Assembly (NCBI GenBank): GCA_031386985.1
Contig: JANNCV010000032.1
Location: forward strand, 62,001 to 126,000
Direction: 5' to 3'
Source: JANJUB01 sp031386985
GTDB taxonomy: Bacteria; Armatimonadota; Fimbriimonadia; Fimbriimonadales; Fimbriimonadaceae
Length of the DNA stretch: 64,000 bases
Shown: positions 9,100-15,806 of the stretch, one piece after another
Layout of the letters: every line of letters starts with the position of its first letter
How positions within the stretch are numbered: the stretch's first letter is position 1
Made by a program: the position numbers and the translations under genes
Notes under the pieces: generated by a model
What the model saw: the letters and a program-made list of their open reading frames with translations, nothing else
Databases searched by the model: none
Told to the model about the DNA's origin: nothing

Positions 9100-10337
9100 G
9101 CGCGGAGCCTGTCTAGGGAATCAAGGAAGATAGATCGAACGTTGTCAATGTGCATCTCGTGGACGCGCAAAAAATCGTTTGCGTCGGCATAGTGTAAAGA
9201 CTTCGCAAGAGCGGCAAGCTTATCGGGGTTTTCCGGAACAATGCGATCGTCAATTCCCAGCAAACAGATTCGCATGAGAACCGCGGCGAGATGCGTTTGG
9301 GCGAGGGTGAGCGCTTCAAACTCGGTGGGCAACAGAAGTTGGGCTCGCGCCAGGTTTCTCAGGCGATCTTCAGTTTTGTGTGCGGGCTCGGGCAGATCGG
9401 CTCCCATCCACACACCAGACCGGCCAGTTGCGGTCGGATATCGCCCCTCGTTCAGCAAAAGGAGCCACGAGATGTCACTCAATCCGCCTTCGCCGTCCAA
9501 AACGTCGCGCCTCCGATATTTCATACTAACCAGCTGTGTTTCGATCTGCCGTTTGAACGCAACGAGCGAGCGCAGGCGCTCTGGGCGAAGCGGCAACGTA
9601 TCCGCGATCCGCTCCGGCTGCCCGATGATCGGCCGAGCGGAAGTAATCGTTACATATTCGCCTGGGCTCAAGTTTGCAACCTCGGTGGAACTCAACCCCC
9701 CTTCAGGTAGGAAAAGCGAATTGTTGAGCCGCTTAATTTCGATCTTAGAGGTCATGCCGTAATGCGAAAGTCCCTCAAGGAAGCCGAGAAAAGCGTGGGC
9801 CTCCAGATCATTTCTCTGAAAATCATCGGCCGTCGCCTGCAAGACGATCTCGGCGTGCTTTCCCTGCCCAAGATCGCCGGAGGCGAATGCTCCGGTGGCC
9901 AAAACATTAAATGAGAGCTGGAGCCTACGGTGAATGTGATTCAACAAGTCTTCGAACAATGAGCCGAGTTCCGGCGCGGCATCTCCCGAGCGAAGGGTGA
10001 ACTGGATGAACTTGAAAAGCCGGTGCTTTTCAAACTCATGAGCGGTTCGAGTCGGCGCGCAATCAAGGGGAAGTTCGCTTAGATTTGGAAGCCAGGTTTC
10101 CTCAAAAAGTGTAGAAAACAACTCTGGGAATGATGGTAGGAGCCCAACCAAAATCGGCGCTTTAGCAATAATCCGGTCTATCGCATCGCTCGCAAGAATG
10201 CGTTCGAGGGCCTGATCCGCGTCGTTTTGGGCGGCAATAAGAGGCTGCAGAGGTTCGGCAAAGCCACCGAATCGAGATCGAAGCGTACGAATTTGATGCT
10301 TGGATTCGGTTTCTTTCAAAGGATTCTCGGCAGACAT
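9096..10337 (-). CDS. GlnE-like adenylyltransferase-fold protein, active site degenerate
   Basis: 413 aa. The pattern follows one half of GlnE, the enzyme that adenylylates glutamine synthetase. VLATGAFASGDLGQGKHAE (145-163) corresponds to the nucleotidyltransferase motif; YVTITSARPIIGQPERI (228-244) follows; the helical part has RRRDVLDGEGGLSDISWLL (275-293), like the GlnE KxGxGGxRDIEFL motif. The C-terminus (VHEMHIDNVRSIFLDSL) also fits. The family's SDxD metal-binding pair is replaced by KHAE, so catalysis looks lost. It heads the plsY-lpt operon and overlaps plsY by 4 bp. It could be a regulatory pseudo-enzyme. Assignment rests on motif order, not a database hit. Confidence 0.6.
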   Translation of the reverse strand: MSAENPLKETESKHQIRTLRSRFGGFAEPLQPLIAAQNDADQALERILASDAIDRIIAKAPILVGLLPSFPELFSTLFEETWLPNLSELPLDCAPTRTAHEFEKHRLFKFIQFTLRSGDAAPELGSLFEDLLNHIHRRLQLSFNVLATGAFASGDLGQGKHAEIVLQATADDFQRNDLEAHAFLGFLEGLSHYGMTSKIEIKRLNNSLFLPEGGLSSTEVANLSPGEYVTITSARPIIGQPERIADTLPLRPERLRSLVAFKRQIETQLVSMKYRRRDVLDGEGGLSDISWLLLLNEGRYPTATGRSGVWMGADLPEPAHKTEDRLRNLARAQLLLPTEFEALTLAQTHLAAVLMRICLLGIDDRIVPENPDKLAALAKSLHYADANDFLRVHEMHIDNVRSIFLDSLDRLRA

Positions 10338-10416
10338 AATTGGATTGTCGGTTTCAATGCCATTTTATCAGACGGGCGAACAAGTGGTTTGCGTTCCTGT
10401 GTCCCTCGGAGCGGGT

Positions 10417-10971
10417 TCATAGGTTTGGATACAATTTCAAGTTCGGCCGAAGCCCCTTCAACTCTGAAAGCCTGATCGCGTCTTCTTTGTAAAACTTTGC
10501 ATTCACGCTTTCGAGATCGCGGCTTCTATAGGTTCGGCCAAATCTAACATCAAGCCAACCCGGCACCATCTTGGTTAGCCACTGGTCAGCTTTTGAAACC
10601 GCATCTTCCCGCGTAATGCTGACCTCCGTCATCCGGGCTCCTTTCCAGAAGATGGCTCTGATTCCGACTCCCAACCCAGCGGCTGCAGTTCCCGCGCCAC
10701 GAACATGAATGATCTCTCCCTTAATGGAGTCCGCATAAGCCATAACAACCTCCTCTGGCGGCGCATCAACAAAATACGCGGACTGAAACTGAATGGTGCA
10801 CGATGGCTTTACGGTGTACCGTGGAGCCCCATGGCCGGAGGCCAACAGGGTCGTGTGGCCCTCAAATTTCTGCAAAAACGGTGGCAATGGCGGTGGAGAC
10901 AAAACCCGCCACCCAAGCCAGGCCAAAGAGAGCAGGGCAACTCCAACGATCCACCATTTACGCTTGCGCAT
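10417..10971 (-). CDS. Membrane-anchored protein of unknown function
   Basis: 184 aa with a basic start (MRKRKWW) and one membrane segment (VGVALLSLAWLGWRVL), followed by a proline-rich linker, so the body should face the periplasm. The rest (about 35-184) is a mixed alpha/beta domain with no family I recognise. A -10 hexamer TAGAAT (10977-10982) ends 6 nt before the ATG, indicating its own leaderless promoter. It sits 22 bp downstream of the sensor kinase stop on the same strand and could also be read from that operon. Confidence 0.6.
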   Translation of the reverse strand: MRKRKWWIVGVALLSLAWLGWRVLSPPPLPPFLQKFEGHTTLLASGHGAPRYTVKPSCTIQFQSAYFVDAPPEEVVMAYADSIKGEIIHVRGAGTAAAGLGVGIRAIFWKGARMTEVSITREDAVSKADQWLTKMVPGWLDVRFGRTYRSRDLESVNAKFYKEDAIRLSELKGLRPNLKLYPNL

Positions 10972-10993
10972 ATGCCATTCTACGCAATCTAGC

Positions 10994-11992
10994 TCAAGAT
11001 GTTAGATTCACGATGAACATGCCGGATTCAAACCGGGCGGTAAGCGTCCAGCCGTTGGCTTTCGCGGCGGCGCGACATACGGCTAGGCCCAACCCGTTGC
11101 CCCCGCCCGTTGCGCTGCGCTCGAAGGGTTCAAAGAGGCGCTCCGAATCTGAGCCACCTGGAATCTCGCACTCATTTGTGATGATGAGGCCGCTGGCAGT
11201 CTGCTGAATTTGGATTGCCCCACCGGCCGTTGTATACCGAGCGGCGTTCTCGACCAAATTTCGGATCGCAATATCGGCATACGATTGGCGGCCCTTGACA
11301 ATGAATGGTTGGGCTGGCTCCCAGAAAATCCGTAATCCTCGGGCTTCGATCAACGGTCCGAGTTCTCTCAGGACCACCTCCAAAGAAGCGGACAGATCGG
11401 CTCGCTCCTCGGGTCCGACTCCCTGGGCTTGTAGCTGGTGAAGCAGCAAAATGTCTCGCGTCAACTCGCTCAAACGGGACGACTGGGATTGCGCTTCGGC
11501 CAATGCCTGCCGATAGTCCTCCGCTGTGCGCTCTTTACTGAGGGCGGTCTCGAGGTGTCCAGCTAATGCTTGTAGCGGTGTCCGAAGTTCATGTGACGCT
11601 GCCGCGTAGAAGCTCGCTTTGGCGGCGGAGGTGATCTCAATGCGCTGCAGCAGTTCGTTCAGGGTAGCAACCAGCTCAACCATTTCGCTGTCACTTGATG
11701 GAGCAACAAGGCGAGATTCCGCGGTGGCCTCGCTGGCCTGTTTACTAAGGGCCCTGAGAGGCCGTAGTGTTCGCGCAACCAGCATCCATGCCCCGATCGC
11801 CATCGCTGGGAAGAGGACTCCCATGAACAGCCACAGGACGACACGAATATGGTGCCGCTGAGACTCCTCGTCAAAATGGGTTTGAAGCAAAGCCGAGTGC
11901 GTGATTGCTCGAGCGAGAATCCAGCCAAAGAAGGCCAATAACAATACAAACGAAAGCGCCAACCTCATGCGCATTGAGCGAAACCAGCTCAA
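10994..11992 (-). CDS. Sensor histidine kinase
   Basis: 332 aa. Membrane segments at about 10-30 and 50-72 enclose a short periplasmic loop (about 20 residues). A HAMP linker (TLRPLRALSKQASEATAES) follows, then a HisKA domain with the phospho-acceptor in AASHELRTPLQAL and an ATPase domain with N-box NLVENAARYT and G-box GGGNGLGLAVCRA. The short sensor loop suggests signals come through the membrane or a partner such as the CpxP-like protein of the same operon. Its start overlaps the response regulator stop by 4 bp. Confidence 0.95.
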   Translation of the reverse strand: MSWFRSMRMRLALSFVLLLAFFGWILARAITHSALLQTHFDEESQRHHIRVVLWLFMGVLFPAMAIGAWMLVARTLRPLRALSKQASEATAESRLVAPSSDSEMVELVATLNELLQRIEITSAAKASFYAAASHELRTPLQALAGHLETALSKERTAEDYRQALAEAQSQSSRLSELTRDILLLHQLQAQGVGPEERADLSASLEVVLRELGPLIEARGLRIFWEPAQPFIVKGRQSYADIAIRNLVENAARYTTAGGAIQIQQTASGLIITNECEIPGGSDSERLFEPFERSATGGGNGLGLAVCRAAAKANGWTLTARFESGMFIVNLTS

Positions 11993-12654
11993 CTTCCACC
12001 TAGCCGATAACCAACGCCGCGCTCAGTCTTTATGAGCGACTTCGAGCGTCCAGAATCAATTTTCTTGCGCAAATAGCTGATGTAGACATCCAGCACATTG
12101 TCGCTTCCATCAAAATCGTAGCGCCAAACGTGCTGCAGTAACATCGAACGCGTCAGCACTCGCCCGGAGTTCTTCATGAGATATTCCAACAGGGCGTATT
12201 CCGTAGCGGACAATTCAAGCCGAACCCCGTTTCGCGTCACCTGATGCATCACCGGATCCAGTTCAAGGTCATCCACGGTCAGTGTTAGAACCCCCGCTCC
12301 ACGGCGAAGCAGGGCTCGCATCCGAGCCAAAAGTTCGGCCACCTGAAACGGCTTGACCAGATAGTCATCCGCCCCAGAATCCAAGCCTTCAACTTTATGC
12401 TCAACCAAATCCTTCGCGGTAAGCATCAAGATCGGGGCTTTGATTTTCGAATCTCGAAGTTGCCGACAGATTTGAAATCCGTTGACAGTCGGCACCATCA
12501 CATCCAGCAAGATCAGGTCGAAATGAAACGACTTCGCCAGCCTTAATGCCTCCGCCCCATCGCCAACAAGGCGGGGTGAAAACCCCGCCTCGCTCGTCGC
12601 TTGCACCAAGAAGCGACCCACGCTCTCATCGTCTTCAACAATGAGCAAGTTCAA
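11989..12654 (-). CDS. OmpR/PhoB-family response regulator
   Basis: 221 aa. The receiver domain (1-118) has the acidic pair VEDDES, phospho-acceptor Asp in LILLDVMVPTVNG, Thr in LMLTAKD and Lys in YLVKPFQ. The C-terminal winged helix (about 127-221) ends VGYRLGGS with the recognition region VLDVYISYLRKKI. It is the partner of the adjacent kinase and lies 6 bp downstream of the CpxP-like gene, so all three form one transcript. Probable targets include its own operon. Confidence 0.95.
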   Translation of the reverse strand: MNLLIVEDDESVGRFLVQATSEAGFSPRLVGDGAEALRLAKSFHFDLILLDVMVPTVNGFQICRQLRDSKIKAPILMLTAKDLVEHKVEGLDSGADDYLVKPFQVAELLARMRALLRRGAGVLTLTVDDLELDPVMHQVTRNGVRLELSATEYALLEYLMKNSGRVLTRSMLLQHVWRYDFDGSDNVLDVYISYLRKKIDSGRSKSLIKTERGVGYRLGGS

Positions 12655-12660
12655 CGCCGA

Positions 12661-13239
12661 TTAGCCGCCATGAAGCATTTTGGCAAGCTCTTGCTGCTGA
12701 TCGGGGTTCAAGAGCTCATAGATCTTGTGCAATGTCTCCTTGTGTAAGTTCTGCGCTTTCTCATTTCGCTGCGCATCGGTCAGGGAGCTGTTATCAAGCA
12801 GTTTCTGAAATGCTGTCGTAGTCTCCTTTGTTAAAAGCTCGATTTCCTTCTTCTGGTCGGCGTTCAAGTTAAGTTTGCTAAGCATTCCGTGCAAATGCGC
12901 CTTCGCCGATTGAATCTGATGCATGCCCGAGAGCTTCTTCACTTGCTCCGCCGTGAGGAACTTTTTTGCCTTCTCCATCATATCTTTGTGGAGCTGCTCC
13001 ATCGCCTTTTCTTTCCCGGCTTTATCCAGGCGGTTATCGGCTTGGATGGCTTCCATCTTCTTTTGGGCGGCCTGATGCTGCTCTTTCAATTGCTTTTCTT
13101 GGCTTGGGTTCAGGCCGAGGTGCTTTGAAACTTCGGCAAAATGCTTGGCCATGTCTCCGCCATGCTGTTGAACAACCGCGGCCGTAAACCCGGCAAAAAC
13201 AAAGGACAAGGCGATAAGGGTGGTTTTAATGCTTCTCAT
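12661..13239 (-). CDS. CpxP/Spy-like periplasmic protein
   Basis: 192 aa with a signal peptide (MRSIKTTLIALSFVFAGFTA), then an almost wholly helical, charged protein. Five L[NT]xxQ motifs are seen: LNPSQ 43, LTAEQ 95, LNADQ 125, LTDAQ 153 and LNPDQ 177. CpxP and Spy, periplasmic chaperones and stress sensors, carry two LTxxQ motifs, so this may be a duplicated version. As first gene of an operon with a sensor kinase and regulator it resembles the CpxP-CpxR-CpxA arrangement, where CpxP restrains the kinase. A Shine-Dalgarno (AGGAGA) lies before the ATG. Confidence 0.75.
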   Translation of the reverse strand: MRSIKTTLIALSFVFAGFTAAVVQQHGGDMAKHFAEVSKHLGLNPSQEKQLKEQHQAAQKKMEAIQADNRLDKAGKEKAMEQLHKDMMEKAKKFLTAEQVKKLSGMHQIQSAKAHLHGMLSKLNLNADQKKEIELLTKETTTAFQKLLDNSSLTDAQRNEKAQNLHKETLHKIYELLNPDQQQELAKMLHGG

Positions 13240-13306
13240 GAAATCTCCTGCTGACGCTCTGCATCAACAGTGTAGATTATTGGAGACGATTCTTAAGGCA
13301 CCCTTG

Positions 13307-13333
13307 GAATCTTCTGTGAGTGTTCTCAGATTC
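13307..13333. promoter_or_regulatory. Inverted repeat between the Cpx-like operon and cvfB
   Basis: GAATCT (13307-13312) and AGATTC (13328-13333) form an inverted repeat with a 15-nt gap, midway between the divergent starts at 13239 and 13358. It could bind a dimeric regulator such as the adjacent one. On the minus strand AATAATCT, about 35 bp closer to the CpxP-like gene, could be the -10. Confidence 0.3.
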
Positions 13334-13357
13334 AGATATCCTTCACAATGAAGGCAG

Positions 13358-14197
13358 ATGCGAATTGGTGAATATCAAGAACTTGAGGTCGTGAGAGACT
13401 CTCCCCAAGGGCTTTACTTAAGCGATGGCGAGTCGGACGTGCTTCTGCCTGCGAGCCAAATCCCCAAGAATGTAGGCATCGGCCAAATGCTGCGCGTCTT
13501 CCTCTACACCGATTCCGAGGATCGGCCCATCGCCACCTGCCAAAAACCTCGCGCCGTCGTTGGAGAGTTTGCGGTTCTGCCCGTCGTTTCCGTCGCCCGC
13601 GCCGGAGCTTTCTTTGATTGGGGATTGGCGAAGGATTTGTTTTGCCCGTTTTCCGAGCAACAAGGAGAACTCTTCGAAGGCGACTGGGCGTTGGTGCGGG
13701 TCTATCTTGATCAAGCATCGCAGCGCGTGGTTTGCACTACGAACATCAACAAATTCCTCCAACCCCATGGCGAAGGTCTCACCAAAGGCGAACCCGTCCA
13801 AATCATGATCTCCGCCATCCAGCGCGATGTGATCAATGTGATCATTAACGGCCGAATCCGGGGCGCGATGTTTCCCGATGAATGGGTCGAGCGGCTCCAA
13901 ATCGGCGATGTCCGCGATGGCTATGTGAAGGATATTCGCGAGACGGACAAGAAGGTTGCGGTCTCTCTGCGCCCCCAAGGCTATCAAGCCGTCATCGGAG
14001 AAAGCGATCGCTTTCTCAAAGCGCTTGAAGCTAACGGCGGATTCCTGCCCGTCGGTGATAAGAGTTCTCCCGAAGAGATTCAAAGGCGATTTGGGCTGAG
14101 CAAGGGCGCATTCAAGAAGCTGATTGGGACGCTCTATCGGCAGGGAGTGATTGATATCGAGAGCCACGGGGTGCGGCTAAAAGGCAAAATCGGGTGA
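13358..14197 (+). CDS. cvfB: CvfB/YitL-like S1-domain RNA-binding protein
   Basis: 279 aa. The order of parts matches the CvfB (YitL) family: tandem OB/S1-type domains (about 1-65, 70-140, 145-210), with GAFFDWGLAKDLFCPFSEQ as the typical S1 strand, and a C-terminal winged helix (about 225-279: EEIQRRFGLSKGAFKKLIGT, then LYRQGVIDI). Family members bind RNA and affect expression and virulence factors in Firmicutes; the molecular role here is not known. It stands alone, divergent from the Cpx-like operon. The ATG at 13358 has a weak GAAGG just upstream. Confidence 0.85.
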   Translation: MRIGEYQELEVVRDSPQGLYLSDGESDVLLPASQIPKNVGIGQMLRVFLYTDSEDRPIATCQKPRAVVGEFAVLPVVSVARAGAFFDWGLAKDLFCPFSEQQGELFEGDWALVRVYLDQASQRVVCTTNINKFLQPHGEGLTKGEPVQIMISAIQRDVINVIINGRIRGAMFPDEWVERLQIGDVRDGYVKDIRETDKKVAVSLRPQGYQAVIGESDRFLKALEANGGFLPVGDKSSPEEIQRRFGLSKGAFKKLIGTLYRQGVIDIESHGVRLKGKIG

Positions 14198-14228
14198 GCG
14201 TGCCCCTGCGTGCCCAATGGACTTAGAC

Positions 14229-14366
14229 TTACTCATCGGTGAGCTCTCGCAAAAACCGAAATGCGACGAGGGGCGGGGTGGTGGTTCTTCCCCCCGCGAC
14301 AGCGTCGAAATAGGCATCAGCCTTAGTTTGTCCAAGGTTCACTTGTCGCGCTGTCGTAATCAGCAT
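14229..14366 (-). CDS. Possible small ORF (45 aa) beginning in repeat R1
   Basis: ATG at 14366 to TAA at 14229 gives MLITTARQVNLGQTKADAY and on to LRELTDE. The start region is shared with the copy at 14979. When the two R1 copies are compared in this frame, most differences change the residue, so coding is doubtful. An alternative frame in the same repeat (ATG at 14382, 19 aa) is better conserved. Confidence 0.2.
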   Translation of the reverse strand: MLITTARQVNLGQTKADAYFDAVAGGRTTTPPLVAFRFLRELTDE

Positions 14367-14480
14367 TTGTTTTCCCTTTCATACCACTACCAGATGCGAG
14401 TTTACTCCCGTCGATTCCAATCTGCGCCACCGGCCAAAAGGGCAGCGTATGGCGCGAGGCGCGCGGAGCTCACGCAAAAA
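14328..14480 (-). repeat. Dispersed repeat R1, copy 1
   Basis: About 150 bp that matches copy 2 (14941-15107) along its whole length with scattered changes and two small indels. Shared blocks include TTGTCCAWGGTTCAC, GCTGTCGTAMTCAGCAT, TTCATACCACTA, GATGCGAGTTTACTCC and GCGTATGGCGCGAGG with GCGCGGAGCTCAC. Read on the minus strand it holds TAAACT, a -10-like hexamer, ahead of the short conserved frame ATG 14382. It fills the space between cvfB and the small membrane-protein gene. Confidence 0.8.
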
Positions 14481-14487
14481 GTCTCAG

Positions 14488-14979
14488 TCATGGCAGAGCA
14501 GGCTCCTCGGCAAACGTTCCATCCCGCCTCAATACCAGATGGAGTGACTTCCCGCTGAGTCCCTTTTTTTTGAATGGTGCTTGGTCCGATGCACGCGGCC
14601 CAACTCCCTCAATCCTCAACAACACGTTATCAAGGGAGCCATAAGAGTCAAAGTACACTTTGGTGTCGCGAGAGTTGGCTTCCAGCACAATTTGCTCGGA
14701 TTGGAGCTGTCTCTGGCCCTGTTCAAAACTCAGGCCCAGGCCAATTGTCTTTTGGCTCTCGCTCCTGATGACTACCGTGTACGTGCGTGTGCGACCGCAC
14801 AGGCCGACCACGCAACCAAAAACGCAAGTGACACCGAGGACGCACAGAATCCTAGACGACTGCACTTTAAAGCCAAAACTCCGTTTTGGGGAACTTGCGG
14901 GTCCCTCGCGCCATACGCTCTCCAGCCGACCGGTGTTCTCTTGTCCATGGTTCACGTGTGGCGCTGTCGTACTCAGCAT
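14488..14979 (-). CDS. Small membrane-anchored protein, unknown
   Basis: The open frame gives up to 163 aa from ATG 14979, or 126 aa from GTG 14865. The shorter form starts right at a hydrophobic, cysteine-rich segment (SSRILCVLGVTCVFGCVVGL), which would be a natural signal or anchor, and follows the 42-aa ORF by 1 nt. The remainder (about 100 aa) looks like a compact beta domain (YTVVIRSESQ, then LDNVLLRIEGVG, then SLHLVLRRDGTF). No family is recognised. It is bracketed by R1 copies 1 and 2 in the same orientation, like a cassette. Confidence 0.55.
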   Translation of the reverse strand: MLSTTAPHVNHGQENTGRLESVWREGPASSPKRSFGFKVQSSRILCVLGVTCVFGCVVGLCGRTRTYTVVIRSESQKTIGLGLSFEQGQRQLQSEQIVLEANSRDTKVYFDSYGSLDNVLLRIEGVGPRASDQAPFKKKGLSGKSLHLVLRRDGTFAEEPALP

Positions 14980-14995
14980 CTGTTTTCCTATTCAT
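14867..14995 (-). CDS. Possible small leader ORF (42 aa) in R1 copy 2
   Basis: ATG at 14995 reads MNRKTDAEYDSATREPWT and ends at TAA 14867, one base before the GTG (14865) of the next gene. R1 copy 1 encodes MKGKTNADYDSATSEPWTN in the same frame. Differences between copies are mostly synonymous or conservative here (D/E, N/D, silent A and P changes), unlike the other frame. This suggests a translated short peptide, perhaps coupled to the downstream gene. Very short length keeps confidence low. Confidence 0.35.
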   Translation of the reverse strand: MNRKTDAEYDSATREPWTREHRSAGERMARGTRKFPKTEFWL

Positions 14996-15107
14996 ACCAC
15001 TAGCTTAGCCTGATGCGAGTTTACTCCTGTTGGTTCCAATCTGCACCACCGGCCCAAAGGGGTCTAAAGGGGCGGCGTATGGCGCGAGGCGCGCGGAGCT
15101 CACGTAA
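14941..15107 (-). repeat. Dispersed repeat R1, copy 2
   Basis: About 165 bp, the longest copy, with a small insertion (GGTCTAAAG) relative to copy 1. It contains the 15-mer GCGTATGGCGCGAGG at 15075-15089. The exact reverse complement of that 15-mer occurs at 14904-14918, and the same 15-mer in direct orientation occurs in copy 1 (14445-14459). The copy carries TAAACT on the minus strand and the start of the 42-aa ORF, so it may supply a promoter and leader for the gene at 14488-14979. Confidence 0.8.
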
Positions 15108-15167
15108 AAGGAACCTTCCTCGCCTATTTTCAGAGAGGGGAACTTGCTTCCGATGGCGAAATCCTGC

Positions 15168-15642
15168 TTAAAAGGTGGCTAAGAACTGCTCCAGCTCGCG
15201 ACCTTGGAGTCGCCGCAAAGGCACATCGGGACCGTGACGTGCTATCTGCTCTTCGATTCGCGGGCGGTTGACGCGGTCGAACTTCAAGATGAAGCGCAGA
15301 ACGCGGGCGAGACCCCGAATCCGATGGTGATCGTCGCCTTTGAGCGCCCTTCCAATGGCTCGCCAAGTGCATACCAGCCTTGATTCATCGATCCAAAGGA
15401 TCAGGGTTGCGCGAGGAAGCCGGATATCAAACGTTGCCACCGAGAAGTTTCCGTCGCTGATCCACTCATCACCCGAGTGAGCCTCCTCCACGAGGGACCT
15501 GAACTTGGGTACATCCTCGTCGGTCCATTGCGATTGCCAAATCTCGTCGAGAATGATAACCGGAACGCCCTTGCTTCCCCACTTCCCTCGCCAAGGTCGT
15601 TTTCCCAACCCCCGCGCGGCCAATAAGGATGATTCGATTTAA
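15168..15642 (-). pseudogene. P-loop kinase (adenylate kinase/FlaR-like), frameshifted
   Basis: Two frames make one nucleoside-kinase-like protein of about 158 aa. The first has RIILIGRAGVGKTTLAREVG (Walker A) and the second has VPVIILDEIWQSQW, DEWISDGNFSVATFD, RLPRATLILWIDESR and TWRAIGRALKG, the order seen in small adenylate-kinase-like or FlaR-type ATPases. Removing one base of the CCC run at 15568-15570 would restore KQGVPVIILDE. No start codon lies where the N-terminus should begin (the codon at 15642 is TTA). Two defects point to a decayed gene rather than one sequencing error. It lies between R1 copies 2 and 3. Confidence 0.7.
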
Positions 15643-15732
15643 CTGGGTGAGATTACCTGGCGGTACAACAAGCCTCTTTAGATACGCCGATCGCTCCCAA
15701 CGTTTCAGGCACCCTTGGTACCTCGCACCATC

Positions 15733-15806
15733 CAGCTGAGAGTTACTCCCAAAGATTCCAAGCTGAGCCACCAGACCAAAGGGCGGCATTTGGCTCGAGG
15801 TGCTCC
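15733..15806 (-). repeat. Dispersed repeat R1, copy 3 (partial, degenerate)
   Basis: The stretch GTTACTCCCAAAGATTCCAA and onward, through GCCACCAGACCAAAGGGCGG and TTTGGCTCGAGG, aligns with the second half of copies 1 and 2 in the same orientation. The first half is missing. It lies upstream of the broken kinase gene and abuts the stop of the glycosidase-like gene. Confidence 0.6.

Noticed and set aside
14217..14558. 113-codon plus-strand frame in the R1 region
   Set aside because: Low-quality sequence through R1 copy 1; the conserved signal is on the other strand.
14328..15107. R1 as an integron attC site
   Set aside because: No GTTRRRY core or clear long palindrome was found and no integrase is in the window; left as a repeat.
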